Source of the DNA: Archaeoglobus sp.
GTDB lineage: Archaea > Halobacteriota > Archaeoglobi > Archaeoglobales > Archaeoglobaceae
Direction: 5' to 3'
Length of the DNA: 43,376 nt
NCBI RefSeq assembly: GCF_017656475.1
Contig: NZ_JACDNT010000015.1
Location: forward strand, 1 to 43,376
Below are positions 9,193 through 20,814 of the stretch, one piece after another. Below the pieces are notes generated by a model, which did no database searches, was not told where the DNA came from, and saw nothing but the letters and a program-made list of their open reading frames with translations. Position 1 is the first letter of the stretch. Each line of letters begins with the position of its first letter. Position numbers and translations under genes: made by a program.

Positions 9193-10204
9193 TTGAGTAA
9201 AACGGTACAGGAGTGAAGCAGAGAAAAGCCAGTATGAAAGCGATGATGCCAAGAACATACCTTCTCAAATCCAGCGGAGTTTCATCATCAGCCGGTTTGG
9301 GATGTCTCTGCATGGAGAAGAAGAAAGATATGAAACCCCAGAAAAACCAGACTGAGTTTGGCTGATTTAGCTGTGCCATAATGGCAAACCCGTAGGCAAA
9401 GAGCAGAAAAGGAACTGCTTTTGAGATTACTTCGCTCCTCTCTCCCAGCATTGCTCTCAGCACATGCCCTCCATCAAGCTGGCCAACGGGTATCATGTTC
9501 AAGAACGTAACGAAGAAACCAACCCAGCCGGCAAACGCAACCGGGTGGATAGCCTCTTTCTGGTAGTTCGTAATGTAAAGGATTGCGTCGAAGATAGGTG
9601 GAGTGCCGATGTAAATCGTAGGAGGTGATGTAAGCTCGTAGGGAAGCTGGAGACCAATCAAAACGACTATTATCGATGCAGCAATACCTGTTATCGGCCC
9701 GCTCACACCAACGTCAAATAGAGCTCTTCTGTTAGGGATTATTCCCCTGTGTCTGATTACCGCCCCAAGCGTTCCTATGATGGTGGGGAAAGGGATGAAG
9801 TACGGTAGGGATGTTTTCATATTCCATCTTTTCGCAGCGAAGTAGTGCCCCATTTCATGGCTGCCGAGGACGAACATGATGGCGAGGGAGAACATCAGAC
9901 CTCCTGCAATGTTTATTTCCTCACCATAGAACGTTGACCCAACAGCGGTGGTAGTTATCAATGTCGCGATGAAGAGGATGATGTTAATGGTGTAGTTTTC
10001 CTTCCTTTCAACCTCTTTAACCTCTAAGACTAGCTCACCGTAGTGATACCTCAAACCCACTTCGTAGTTTTGCGAGAGGAGATGTAACAGCTTTCTGATT
10101 TCGCTCTCAGGTGAGATTGGTACAACGTAAAACCTGATTGTTTTCCCAATTATTTCCTCGCCGTAAATCCGGAAGTGTTTCTCTATCTCGTCTTTCAGGT
10201 TCAT
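9185..10204 (-). CDS. Site-2 protease-type membrane metalloprotease (M50)
   Basis: This is an intramembrane zinc protease. The active-site helix carries HEMGH (residues 116-120), and the second motif NMIPVGQLDGGH (Asp244) supplies the third zinc ligand. The first 70 residues form a soluble domain, after which there are about six to seven hydrophobic segments (for example 72-88, 104-113, 166-186, 222-238, and the last 25 residues). The 339-aa size and soluble N-terminal domain resemble the plastid EGY/archaeal branch. The substrate is unknown; relatives cut membrane-bound regulators. The ATG overlaps the stop of the dehydratase subunit gene by 4 bp, so it is the last gene of the L37Ae-rpoP-dehydratase-protease string. 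Confidence 0.88.
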   Translation of the reverse strand: MNLKDEIEKHFRIYGEEIIGKTIRFYVVPISPESEIRKLLHLLSQNYEVGLRYHYGELVLEVKEVERKENYTINIILFIATLITTTAVGSTFYGEEINIAGGLMFSLAIMFVLGSHEMGHYFAAKRWNMKTSLPYFIPFPTIIGTLGAVIRHRGIIPNRRALFDVGVSGPITGIAASIIVVLIGLQLPYELTSPPTIYIGTPPIFDAILYITNYQKEAIHPVAFAGWVGFFVTFLNMIPVGQLDGGHVLRAMLGERSEVISKAVPFLLFAYGFAIMAQLNQPNSVWFFWGFISFFFSMQRHPKPADDETPLDLRRYVLGIIAFILAFLCFTPVPFYSIK

Positions 10205-10599
10205 TGTACCAGCTCTATATACCCCTCATCAGCGTTAACAATCACACGGTCTCCCGTTTTTACAATTTCAAAAAAGCTCTCGTCTCTTACCTCCACAAGA
10301 GGTATTTCGGCCATTGCAGCACCCACGGCGATTATCGTTTCAGTTTTTTTGTTTATGATTGCCTTTGGAGCAATTCCTTTCTTTTTGAGGTTGAGCAAAA
10401 CGTAGGTGCCGACAGTTGAGCCCTTACCTCCCGGAAAAATCAGAACCTTCCCTGCTACGCTTTTTCCCTTTATCTCACAGTCTTCGTTGACAACACCAGT
10501 CTCTTTATCAATCCCACCGAGAAAAGAGATGTATTCTTTTGTTACTAAAGCTTCACCCTCTGCTCTACCTCTGGTTATTGCTCTGCAGGCGAACTTCAC
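10201..10599 (-). CDS. Phosphomevalonate dehydratase small subunit (AcnX swivel domain, DUF126)
   Basis: The 132-aa protein is the swivel-domain subunit of the aconitase X family. In archaea that enzyme dehydrates (R)-5-phosphomevalonate to trans-anhydromevalonate 5-phosphate in the archaeal mevalonate pathway. Family motifs seen are SFLGGIDKETGVV and IFPGGKGSTVGTY; the latter holds the conserved serine region near the active site. The large iron-sulfur subunit is not in the window. The start at 10599 lies 20 bp after the end of rpoP, and the stop overlaps the protease start, so the four genes are probably cotranscribed. The isoprenoid assignment fits the HMG-CoA synthase operon at 28.6-31.9 kb. 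Confidence 0.8.
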   Translation of the reverse strand: MKFACRAITRGRAEGEALVTKEYISFLGGIDKETGVVNEDCEIKGKSVAGKVLIFPGGKGSTVGTYVLLNLKKKGIAPKAIINKKTETIIAVGAAMAEIPLVEVRDESFFEIVKTGDRVIVNADEGYIELVQ

Positions 10600-10619
10600 A
10601 AATAAAATGAGTTGTTATG

Positions 10620-10760
10620 TTATATGGCTTTTACCCTCTTCTTTTTAGCAAGGGGGCGGGGCTTGATGAGTATCCTTCCTCCGCAGTTCGTGCACTGCAC
10701 GAGGCTTTTTTCAGTGTCAATATCCACCTCAGCCCCGCAAATCAGACAGATGTAGGACAT
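10620..10760 (-). CDS. rpoP: DNA-directed RNA polymerase subunit P
   Basis: This 46-aa gene is easily missed because of its size. It begins MSYICLICGAEVDIDTEK and ends KPRPLAKKKRVKAI. It has the zinc-ribbon cysteines CLIC (5 and 8) and CTNC (23 and 26) of the archaeal Rpo12/RPABC4 subunit. The start at 10760 lies three bases after the L37Ae stop, an order (rpl37ae then rpoP) common in Euryarchaeota. The basic tail is typical. Confidence 0.92.
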   Translation of the reverse strand: MSYICLICGAEVDIDTEKSLVQCTNCGGRILIKPRPLAKKKRVKAI

Positions 10761-10763
10761 CCG

Positions 10764-11015
10764 TTACCCCACCGACTTTTCAACGAGCTTTCCTCCCGGC
10801 GTTACAGGCTGGTAGCAACCTCCGGCAAACTTATATCCGCAGTGCTTGCATTCCCATATTCCGGTTCCTGCCCTTTTCACCGCTTTTTTACCGCATCTCT
10901 TGCAGACATACTTTTGCCTCTGAACAGCCTCAATCTCCAGCCATGTCCTTCTGACTCTGAGGCCGTATCTTGGTCCGAACTTGCCTGCTGACTTCACTTT
11001 CTTCGTTCTGCTCAT
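10764..11015 (-). CDS. rpl37ae: Large-subunit ribosomal protein L37Ae
   Basis: The 83-aa protein binds 23S rRNA in the large subunit. It shows the family start (SRTKKVKSAGKFGPRYG) and a zinc ribbon CKRCGKKAVKRAGTGIWECKHCG, written here in two parts: CKRC (residues 38-41) and CKHC (56-59). Length is normal. A TTTAAA-type promoter lies about 30 bp upstream (11035-11045), so it is the first gene of the operon with rpoP, the phosphomevalonate dehydratase subunit and the protease. Confidence 0.92.
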   Translation of the reverse strand: MSRTKKVKSAGKFGPRYGLRVRRTWLEIEAVQRQKYVCKRCGKKAVKRAGTGIWECKHCGYKFAGGCYQPVTPGGKLVEKSVG

Positions 11016-11054
11016 ACAGACTGCATGGCATGCATTGCATTTAAACGTTTTCCA

Positions 11055-11579
11055 CTAAAAGGACAGATAGGTCTTCTGATGTCTCAGGTACTCACCTCTG
11101 TCAACCAAGTTTTCGACAAACACTCTGTCTTCAGGAAGGCTATCTAGTTTATCTGATGAGTACCTGCTTCTCCCTATTCCGAGAACGTCGTTGTGTTTGT
11201 TGCAAACAAAAACTATTGAATTTTCGCCGAACTCTGTAGTCTTCTCAACCGAGCCCGCAAAGATGTCTCTGCCGTAGAGAAAAAGCATCTCTCCTCTCTC
11301 ATTCACCCATAACCTGTTCCTGTTGTTTTTCAGCAGCCAGAAAGTTCCTTCAAGGGAGAATCTAAACCTCCGTCCCACTTCCCCTATTTTAACCCCTACA
11401 TAATAAGGATTCAGTTCCGCAATCATCCCGCAAAGCTCCTTTGAAACCGCATAGACCTCCTTTTTTTCACTTCCTCTGATAAGAATGGAGTATTTATCCA
11501 AAAAATCGATTGAACCGAAGTAGTTAATGGCTTTTTTTATTACTTTCAGTTCCTTGTTATTTGGCTGTCTAAACGCCAT
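11055..11579 (-). CDS. NIP7-like PUA-domain protein (UPF0113)
   Basis: The 174-aa protein matches the archaeal NIP7 branch: an N-terminal pre-PUA domain and a C-terminal RNA-binding PUA domain with LEGTFWLLKNNRNRLWVN, GEMLFLYGRDIFAGSV and NDVLGIGRSRY. NIP7 helps ribosomal RNA processing and large-subunit assembly; for archaea that role is an extension of the eukaryotic data. Its start lies inside the 3' end of the upstream gene (34-bp overlap), so the two are translationally linked. It comes 40 bp before the promoter region of the L37Ae operon, consistent with a ribosome-related neighbourhood. Confidence 0.82.
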   Translation of the reverse strand: MAFRQPNNKELKVIKKAINYFGSIDFLDKYSILIRGSEKKEVYAVSKELCGMIAELNPYYVGVKIGEVGRRFRFSLEGTFWLLKNNRNRLWVNERGEMLFLYGRDIFAGSVEKTTEFGENSIVFVCNKHNDVLGIGRSRYSSDKLDSLPEDRVFVENLVDRGEYLRHQKTYLSF

Positions 11580-11950
11580 TTAATCGCCCTTACAACCTTG
11601 CTGTAATCCCCATCTATCCTGAAAGCCTCAACCGTGTTGACAATCACACTCTCTCCAACTTCCATGCTTCCTTCTATCTCTTCAGGCAACACGACCTCCC
11701 CATTTGGGGTCATCTCGTAGCAGTCCATGTTTTCCTCTATACCAACCACAACAAATTTTCTTCTCAAGAAGTATGGGCGAATCTCCTCAAACCTCTTCAG
11801 GGTAGCAAGGGTCTCGTTCGCAATAATAGAGGTGTTCATCTCAAGAGCCCTGGCGTTTATTCCAATCTCATTTCTGTCAAGCTCGTAGCTATACCCCCCA
11901 ACCCTGCTAAGATATGTGTCCGCTATAACCTCCACCGGGTACCTGTACAT
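11546..11950 (-). CDS. Uncharacterised archaeal protein upstream of NIP7
   Basis: I do not recognise a named family. The 134-aa product (from MYRYPVEVIADTYLSRVGG) looks like a mixed alpha/beta soluble protein, with no cysteine cluster or membrane segment. The frame is open to 11977, but a TATA box (ATTTATAAC complement, 11976-11984) covers that upstream ATG and predicts transcription from about 11954. The ATG at 11950 is therefore the better start. It overlaps the NIP7-like gene by 34 bp, and cotranscription suggests a linked role in RNA or ribosome work, which is inference. Confidence 0.7.
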   Translation of the reverse strand: MYRYPVEVIADTYLSRVGGYSYELDRNEIGINARALEMNTSIIANETLATLKRFEEIRPYFLRRKFVVVGIEENMDCYEMTPNGEVVLPEEIEGSMEVGESVIVNTVEAFRIDGDYSKVVRAIKWRLDSQITRN

Positions 11951-12047
11951 CGTCCATATTCTGTAATCAATCCCCATTTATAACTTTCGGTCAATTTAGC
12001 AATTAATCATTTACAATATACTTTAATCCTTGCCGCATAGCTTTTTC

Positions 12048-12305
12048 ATGGACTACTCTCAGCTTGCGGAGAAATTTATTAAAGAGATGTACGCAAAGTA
12101 CATGAAGAGGGTAAACAAACCCGGCAACACCCCGCAGCCGTGGTATGATTTTCCCAGAGAGCAGCTATTGAGTAGGCTGTTTGAGGAAATAGAGGAGCTA
12201 AGGGGAGCGGTTGATAAGGGAGATGACGAGAATCTCAAGGATGAGCTTTTAGATGTGGCGAACTTCTGCATGTATCTCTGGGGTAAGCTGACCTATCTCG
12301 GTTAA
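12048..12305 (+). CDS. MazG-like nucleotide pyrophosphohydrolase-type protein
   Basis: The 85-aa protein has the EExxE...ExxD arrangement of the MazG/dUTPase-like all-alpha fold: RLFEEIEELRGAV and then KDELLDVANFCMYLWG. Family members hydrolyse nucleoside triphosphates to monophosphates and diphosphate in house-cleaning. The metal ligands are present, but the protein is short and its substrate unknown. The frame extends to a TTG at 12030; the TATA box at 12013-12024 favours the ATG at 12048. It is followed 30 bp later by thymidylate kinase, so a role in deoxynucleotide balance is a fair guess. Confidence 0.75.
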   Translation: MDYSQLAEKFIKEMYAKYMKRVNKPGNTPQPWYDFPREQLLSRLFEEIEELRGAVDKGDDENLKDELLDVANFCMYLWGKLTYLG

Positions 12306-12306
12306 G

Positions 12307-12314
12307 AATATATA
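12307..12314 (+). promoter_or_regulatory. TATA box of tmk
   Basis: AATATATA starts two bases after the upstream stop codon and is centred 26 bp before the tmk ATG. Thymidylate kinase therefore has its own promoter and a leaderless message. Confidence 0.5.
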
Positions 12315-12335
12315 CGATGATAGGAATTACCATTA

Positions 12336-12920
12336 ATGCTCATCGCTGTTGAGGGCATTGATGGTGCTGGAAAAACAACGATTTCTTCATACATTGCAGA
12401 ACTGCTCAGGCAGAGAGGGTGTAAGGTAAAGGTGTTCAAGGAGCCGGGCGAGAGCGAGTACGGAAAGAAAATAAAGAATTCAGAAGATAGGTTATCGCCG
12501 GAAGAAGAACTGGAGCTTTTTTTGAAAGATAGAGAGATTGATGTGAAGAACAACATACTCCCCGCTCTGCAGAAGGGATATGTTGTTGTTATGGACAGAT
12601 ATTATCTATCAAACATAGCCTACCAGTCGGCAAGGGGCATCGATGCCAAACTAATCAGGGAGATGAACGAAAAAATTGCTCCAAAACCGGACTTAACGAT
12701 ACTGCTTGATGTAGAGCCCAAAATAGCCTTAGAGAGGGTGAAGAGGAGGGGCAAACTCTCACCGTTTGAGAGGCTAGACTACCTGAGAAAAGTAAGGAAG
12801 TGCTTTCTGGAAAATATGGATGAAACAACGGTTGTGGTTGATGCTTCAAAACCGCTTGAAAAAGTTAAGGAAGATGTGAAGAAAATTATTGACTCAAAGC
12901 TCAAGCAGAACCTTGATTAG
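12336..12920 (+). CDS. tmk: Thymidylate kinase
   Basis: The enzyme phosphorylates dTMP to dTDP. The 194-aa protein has the P-loop EGIDGAGKTT (6-15), the DR(Y/H) motif MDRYYLSNIAYQ, and a lid-region RVKRRGKLSPFE. Length is normal for archaeal Tmk. The ATG is set by the promoter spacing. The 3' end overlaps the convergent CBS-domain gene by 27 bp, so the last nine codons of each lie on opposite strands of the same DNA. Confidence 0.9.
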   Translation: MLIAVEGIDGAGKTTISSYIAELLRQRGCKVKVFKEPGESEYGKKIKNSEDRLSPEEELELFLKDREIDVKNNILPALQKGYVVVMDRYYLSNIAYQSARGIDAKLIREMNEKIAPKPDLTILLDVEPKIALERVKRRGKLSPFERLDYLRKVRKCFLENMDETTVVVDASKPLEKVKEDVKKIIDSKLKQNLD

Positions 12921-13751
12921 GTCTTTGTCCCTCACAGTCCCCACGAGCCTGTTCTCCGAGTCAAGCACGGGGATGTAGTCGAGATCGCTCCTGACCATCC
13001 TTCTTGCACATTTGGAAACGCTGGTTTGTGGGTACACGAATTCCGGCTTCTTCATGAAGTTCTTAACCGGCTCTTTTGGCAGCTTTACAACACTCACCTC
13101 GAAATACTTCACCGTATAATCTCTCACCGAATCCCAGCTCCAGTTATCATCAGTGTCGCTTGAGGAAGAGTATGCGGTCTGTTCTATGAAGTCCTCGATG
13201 AGTGTTTCGGTGAGCATGATTTTCTCGTCAATCACTCCGACAAGCTCATCGTTCTCGTTGAGTATGCCAACAAACTCTGAGTTGGAGAGCCTCATAATCT
13301 CTCCGACCACGTTCAGAGGTGTCTCCTCCCATACACACACGATATGGGGTGTTATGTAATCTCTGACTGGCTTCTCCACGTTCATTTCAGCTATCTTCTT
13401 CACTATATCTCTGACTGTTATTATCCCAACCAGCTTTCCATTCTTGACCACCGGAAGCCTCCTGAACGGTGTTGAGGTGAGAATCTTCACAACCTCCTTT
13501 ACATCTGCATCAGCATCAACCGTGGTGGGATTTGGAGTCATCAGGAGGGCAAGCTGGTTCTCCTCAATTTTTCTCAAAATGTCCTTCCTTGTTACTATTC
13601 CAACCAGCTCTGAGTTTTTTAGAACAGGAACGGCTGATATTTCATATTTTTTGAATAATTCAAGTACCTTGTCTCTTGTACTTGGAAGAGTTGCGTAAAT
13701 TACATTCGAGTTCATAATCTCCGCAGCTTTCATTGCATCTCGATAATTCAT
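12894..13751 (-). CDS. Protein with four CBS domains
   Basis: The 285-aa product is two CBS pairs. Repeats are seen as AAEIMNSNVIYATLPST...GIVTRKDILRKI, LMTPNPTTVDADAD...GIITVRDIVKKI, YITPHIVCVWEETP...GVIDEKIML, and FMKKPEFVYPQTS...GTVRDKDLIKVL. CBS pairs sense adenine nucleotides or S-adenosylmethionine; there is no catalytic or DNA-binding domain, so the partner is unknown. The frame is open to 14204, but that part is antisense to pdaD. The ATG at 13751 is preferred (13772 is possible) from the A/T box at 13783-13795, which it shares with the divergent pdaD gene. Confidence 0.82.
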   Translation of the reverse strand: MNYRDAMKAAEIMNSNVIYATLPSTRDKVLELFKKYEISAVPVLKNSELVGIVTRKDILRKIEENQLALLMTPNPTTVDADADVKEVVKILTSTPFRRLPVVKNGKLVGIITVRDIVKKIAEMNVEKPVRDYITPHIVCVWEETPLNVVGEIMRLSNSEFVGILNENDELVGVIDEKIMLTETLIEDFIEQTAYSSSSDTDDNWSWDSVRDYTVKYFEVSVVKLPKEPVKNFMKKPEFVYPQTSVSKCARRMVRSDLDYIPVLDSENRLVGTVRDKDLIKVLLEL

Positions 13752-13782
13752 TTGAGATAAATAGTTTTTCATCAGCGAGGGT

Positions 13783-13795
13783 AAAGTTAAATTCC
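13783..13795. promoter_or_regulatory. Shared A/T promoter box between the CBS gene and pdaD
   Basis: AAAGTTAAATTCC is the only TATA-like element between the two divergent genes (65 bp apart). Its centre is about 27 bp before the pdaD ATG and about 38 bp before the CBS start at 13751. Confidence 0.4.
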
Positions 13796-13815
13796 GCTCC
13801 CTTAGGCATGGCGGT

Positions 13816-14289
13816 ATGGCACTGATTCCAAAAGAGGTCTTCTTCGTTTCAGGGATAGGCAGGCATGAGGACGCATTAGTTAGCTTCGAACTGGCATTGA
13901 GGGATGCTGGAATAGAGAGATTCAACCTCGTTCCAGTGAGCAGCATCGTCCCACCAAACTGCAGAGTTGTCAGCAAGGAAGAGGGACTGAAGAAGCTGAG
14001 CCCCGGAGAGATCGTCTTTTGCGTTATGGCGAGGCACACAAGCAATGATGAGGGAGCTGAGATTTTTGCCAGCGTCGGAGCGGCATTTCCTGAAGACGAT
14101 AATTTAAACGGATACATAGCGGAGCACAGCGGAGTGTGGTATGAGGGGGCAGAGAAGCATGCCAAAAAGCTTGCTGAGGAGATGCTGAAAACACAGGGAG
14201 GCAAGGTGGCAAGAACATTCGGAATAACTGCAAGAGGAAGGGTTGAAAAATTTACAACAGCCGTTGCTGCTGCTGTTTTTGTTATTTAA
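13816..14289 (+). CDS. pdaD: Pyruvoyl-dependent arginine decarboxylase
   Basis: The enzyme decarboxylates arginine to agmatine for archaeal polyamine synthesis. The 157-aa proenzyme shows the self-cleavage site in VPVSSIVPPNC: cutting between Ser42 and Ser43 gives the beta chain and an alpha chain starting with the pyruvoyl group. Other family marks are SGIGRHEDALVSFELAL, FCVMARHTSNDEG, and the C-terminal FTTAVAAAVFVI. Length is normal. The message is probably leaderless. The stop overlaps the convergent phosphoesterase gene by 4 bp. Confidence 0.92.
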   Translation: MALIPKEVFFVSGIGRHEDALVSFELALRDAGIERFNLVPVSSIVPPNCRVVSKEEGLKKLSPGEIVFCVMARHTSNDEGAEIFASVGAAFPEDDNLNGYIAEHSGVWYEGAEKHAKKLAEEMLKTQGGKVARTFGITARGRVEKFTTAVAAAVFVI

Positions 14290-15404
14290 GCCAGAAGTCT
14301 CCTCACAAGCTCCTCAACTCTTCTCCATATTTCGCTCCTGACCTCCTTGTAGTCTTCCGTAGTTGAGGGTTTCCTGACATCCCAGTACTCTCCAATTCCA
14401 AGCTCGTCAAATTCTATGATAACATCAAAGTCGTCAGCCATTTCCTTGCTGAACATTCTCGGCTTACCATTGATTTTGAGTCCAAGCTCCCTCATTGCCG
14501 CAACCGCTCTCAAGTCTAAGTCCTCAGCAGGCTCGATTCCAGCACTGACTGCAAGCATGTTGTTCGGGGAGAGGTAGTTGAATATCGCTTCAGCCATTTT
14601 CGTTCTGCAGTCGTTGTTTCTGGAAAGGAACAGCACCTTCTTTGGCTTAGCTATTCTGTGGTAAATGTCGACAGACTCCGGCGTTTCGGGGTTGATTGTG
14701 TATCTTCCAATCTCCACTTCTCCGTAATCTACGAACCTCAGCTTAAGGGTTAGCGTGTTGTCCTTGAGTTCTATGACGTTGTAGTTTTGATCCGGCATGC
14801 CGAGAACCTTGAAAGAGCCGAGAGTGCCTGCATGGAGTATGTGCGTCCTCATAAGCCTGATGGAGTAGGGCATGTGCCTGTGACCTGCAAGCACAGCACT
14901 GATGCCATTCGCAATTAAAAGCTCGACCATCTCTCCCGCATCGATGAGGACGTTTCTCTCCCTGCCCGTCTTCGGGATTGGAACTATGTGGTGGTGCAAA
15001 GCAAGAATGTTGAACCTGTCCCTTTTGACCTTGCTCACAATCCAGTCCCTCTGCTCCTTTCCGATGTATCCGTCATCCAGATCGGGCTGGGTGCTATCGG
15101 CAGCTATTAACGCCACGACGTCGTTCTTCCAGTACTTTTTGGTCTCTCCAAAGTAAAGCTGGAAGAACTCGTAACCTATGTTCCTGGCATCGTGGTTTCC
15201 AGGAACTGCGATAAAATCAGGCTTCAGGTCAAGCAGTGTTTCGTAGGCATCCCTCATCTCGGAATGGATTCCCCAGCAGGAGAGGTCACCGGTGATTATG
15301 ACGATATCAGGTTCAATCTCGTTAATCTGCCTCACGGCCTTTTCGACCTTTTCCCTTATCAGCTCCTCACCAAAATGAAGGTCTGAGATGTGAACGATTT
15401 TCAT
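14286..15404 (-). CDS. Metallophosphoesterase fused to a low-molecular-weight phosphatase-like domain lacking its catalytic Cys
   Basis: Residues 1-250 form a calcineurin-like phosphoesterase with every metal-site motif: SDLHFG (Asp8, His10), TGDLS (Asp40), GNHDAR (70-75), LALHHHIVP and AGHRHMP. Residues 255-372 resemble the arsenate reductase/low-molecular-weight tyrosine phosphatase fold: VLFLSRNNDCRTKMAEAIF. In that P-loop the nucleophilic Cys of C-x5-R is Ser261, while Cys266 and Arg267 remain, and the acid loop survives as EYWDVRKPS. The second domain is therefore probably a binding or structural part rather than an enzyme. The 372-aa start at the MKIVHISD methionine fits the phosphoesterase family and the A/T box near 15430-15440; the frame is open to 15470. 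Class III phosphodiesterase-like function is possible, with substrate unknown. Confidence 0.85.
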   Translation of the reverse strand: MKIVHISDLHFGEELIREKVEKAVRQINEIEPDIVIITGDLSCWGIHSEMRDAYETLLDLKPDFIAVPGNHDARNIGYEFFQLYFGETKKYWKNDVVALIAADSTQPDLDDGYIGKEQRDWIVSKVKRDRFNILALHHHIVPIPKTGRERNVLIDAGEMVELLIANGISAVLAGHRHMPYSIRLMRTHILHAGTLGSFKVLGMPDQNYNVIELKDNTLTLKLRFVDYGEVEIGRYTINPETPESVDIYHRIAKPKKVLFLSRNNDCRTKMAEAIFNYLSPNNMLAVSAGIEPAEDLDLRAVAAMRELGLKINGKPRMFSKEMADDFDVIIEFDELGIGEYWDVRKPSTTEDYKEVRSEIWRRVEELVRRLLA

Positions 15405-15500
15405 GTTATTCTGGTTATATTCTCTGGATTTAAATTTAAGGTTGATGCTGTCACTTAGGAAAGTTGCCAAAAACGATAATGTGGAAGCTAAAATAAAAAA

Positions 15501-16229
15501 TTATTTCCGGAAAAGCTTTATCGTCTGCTCAACGCACTTTATCTGAGCTTCTTTCGCCGATTTCAGATTTTCCGCGAAGCTTTCTGTCCAGCTTCTCTCC
15601 AGAACTTCCTTAGCAAGTGTAAACACGTGCGGAGGTACTGAAAGAATCTTCTGCGTGTACTCCTCAATACCTTTTTCGAGGTCTTCGTAGATTTCATTCA
15701 CGAGACCGAGAGTCCTCCCCTCTTCAGCCGTCATGTCTTTCCTCATGAAAACCATCTCTCTCGCCACGCCATCTCCAACAAGCCTCGGAAGGAGTGAAAG
15801 AGCACCCATGTCCGGAATTATCGCGTAATCCGGCTCTCTGACACTGAAAACCGTTCCCGGAGTGGCTATGCGAATGTCTGCAGCGAGAGCAAGCTGCAAA
15901 CCCCCTCCAATAGCATATCTCTGCACCGCAGCAATAACCGGCATTTTTAGCGTTCTGATGCTATAAATCAAATCCTGAACAAAGTCAATTGCTTCAGGGA
16001 GATTTCCTGTATCCTGCTGAGTCAGAGCAAATAGCAGATTTCTATCGAGACCGGCACAAAAAGTGTCTCCTTCCCCACTGAGAACCGTAACCTTCGCCTC
16101 AGAATTTGCCACTTCCTTTACAGCCTCTCTCAACTCCGTCAGGAGCTCAAGGTCAAGAGCGTTCTTCTTTTCAGGTCTGTTGAGCCTGATTCTTGCTATC
16201 TCTCCAATTTCCAGCTTTACCTTGCTCAT
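15501..16229 (-). CDS. Enoyl-CoA hydratase/isomerase (crotonase) family protein
   Basis: The 242-aa protein has the crotonase fold: GEGDTFCAGLDRNLL, the oxyanion region RYAIGGGLQLALAADIRI, and VREPDYAIIPDMGAL. Compared with rat enoyl-CoA hydratase, the position of Glu144 is Gln (GGGLQL), while the Glu164 position is retained in REP. Many related bacterial proteins share that change, so it may be a hydratase of different mechanism, an isomerase or another acyl-CoA enzyme. Fatty-acid or aromatic acid breakdown would suit Archaeoglobus. The ATG at 16229 is 25 bp from the TATA box 16250-16258; the longer frame to 16244 would start upstream of transcription. Confidence 0.82.
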   Translation of the reverse strand: MSKVKLEIGEIARIRLNRPEKKNALDLELLTELREAVKEVANSEAKVTVLSGEGDTFCAGLDRNLLFALTQQDTGNLPEAIDFVQDLIYSIRTLKMPVIAAVQRYAIGGGLQLALAADIRIATPGTVFSVREPDYAIIPDMGALSLLPRLVGDGVAREMVFMRKDMTAEEGRTLGLVNEIYEDLEKGIEEYTQKILSVPPHVFTLAKEVLERSWTESFAENLKSAKEAQIKCVEQTIKLFRK

Positions 16230-16259
16230 GGACAGAATAGTCAAGAAGGATATAAACTT

Positions 16260-17047
16260 TTACCGCTTGAAGAATTTCTCCACAAACCTGCCTTCCTTTT
16301 TCAAAATTTCAACCTTCTTGGCAAAATCCATGTTGCCAATCCCGAGGTCATCGAGTTCAACGGTTATAGGACCGTCATACTCAAGTTCTGAAAGCTCTTT
16401 CAGCACATTTTCAACCTCCCTCCCTTTACTCGGCTGAATGTGTCTCCCTTTCTCATCGTAATAGCTCACGTGAACGTTGCATATCTTGCTAAAAAGCTCG
16501 AAAAACTCCTCAACTCCACCGTTAAGCATTGCGTGCTTGATGTCGAAGGTGAACATTATGTCATGAGCCTCCACAAACTCCTTAATTTCCTCAGCAGTCT
16601 TGCAGAGGTTGTTTATTCTGTTTTCGGAGTTCTCAAGACCTACCGTAACCCCCTTGATTTTCGCAAATCTGCTTGAAATCCTCAGATAGCGATTTAGTGA
16701 GAGGTAATCCGCCCACACAGGTTCTCTTGCTGCGCTCCTCTTCCCTGCATGCACCGTCACTGGCTGAGCACCGATTTTCGCTGCGAGAGCAATGGAGTAC
16801 AGAGTCTCTTTCAGGGTGAGGTCGCACAAATCTTGATTCACGGAGACTGGGTTTAAATCCAGCACCGGAGCATGGATGGCGTTATCGAAGTCCTTGAAGC
16901 ATTCAAGCTTGTCCATGGCCCTGTCAACCCAGAAGTAAGGAGTCTCCGGCCAGAACTCCACACCGTCATACTCCGCAAGCCTAACAGCTTTGGCAATGAT
17001 ATCTGTCGAGTACTCGTAGAGAAACATTGAAGAAAAAAGAAGTCTCA

Positions 17048-17048
<1 letters not shown>
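16260..17048 (-). CDS. Xylose isomerase-like TIM-barrel protein (sugar phosphate isomerase/AP endonuclease 2 superfamily)
   Basis: The 262-aa protein shows strand-end motifs of the superfamily: NAIHAPVLDL, QPVTVHAGKR, VTVGLENSENR, IMFTFDIKHA, NVHVSYYDEKGRHIQPSKGRE and GPITVELDD. The His, Glu and Asp residues at strand ends would bind a divalent metal. Members isomerise or epimerise sugars, cut abasic DNA, or cleave other substrates, so no reaction can be assigned. Its ATG shares one base with the stop of the DUF460 gene (TAATG), so it is cotranscribed with DUF460 and rio2. Confidence 0.78.

Positions 17049-20794
<3,746 letters not shown>

Positions 20795-20814
<20 letters not shown>

Noticed and set aside
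13752-14204. N-terminal extension of the CBS-domain frame
   Set aside because: It is antisense to pdaD, lacks CBS-like sequence, and lies upstream of the only promoter box; an open shadow of a real gene.
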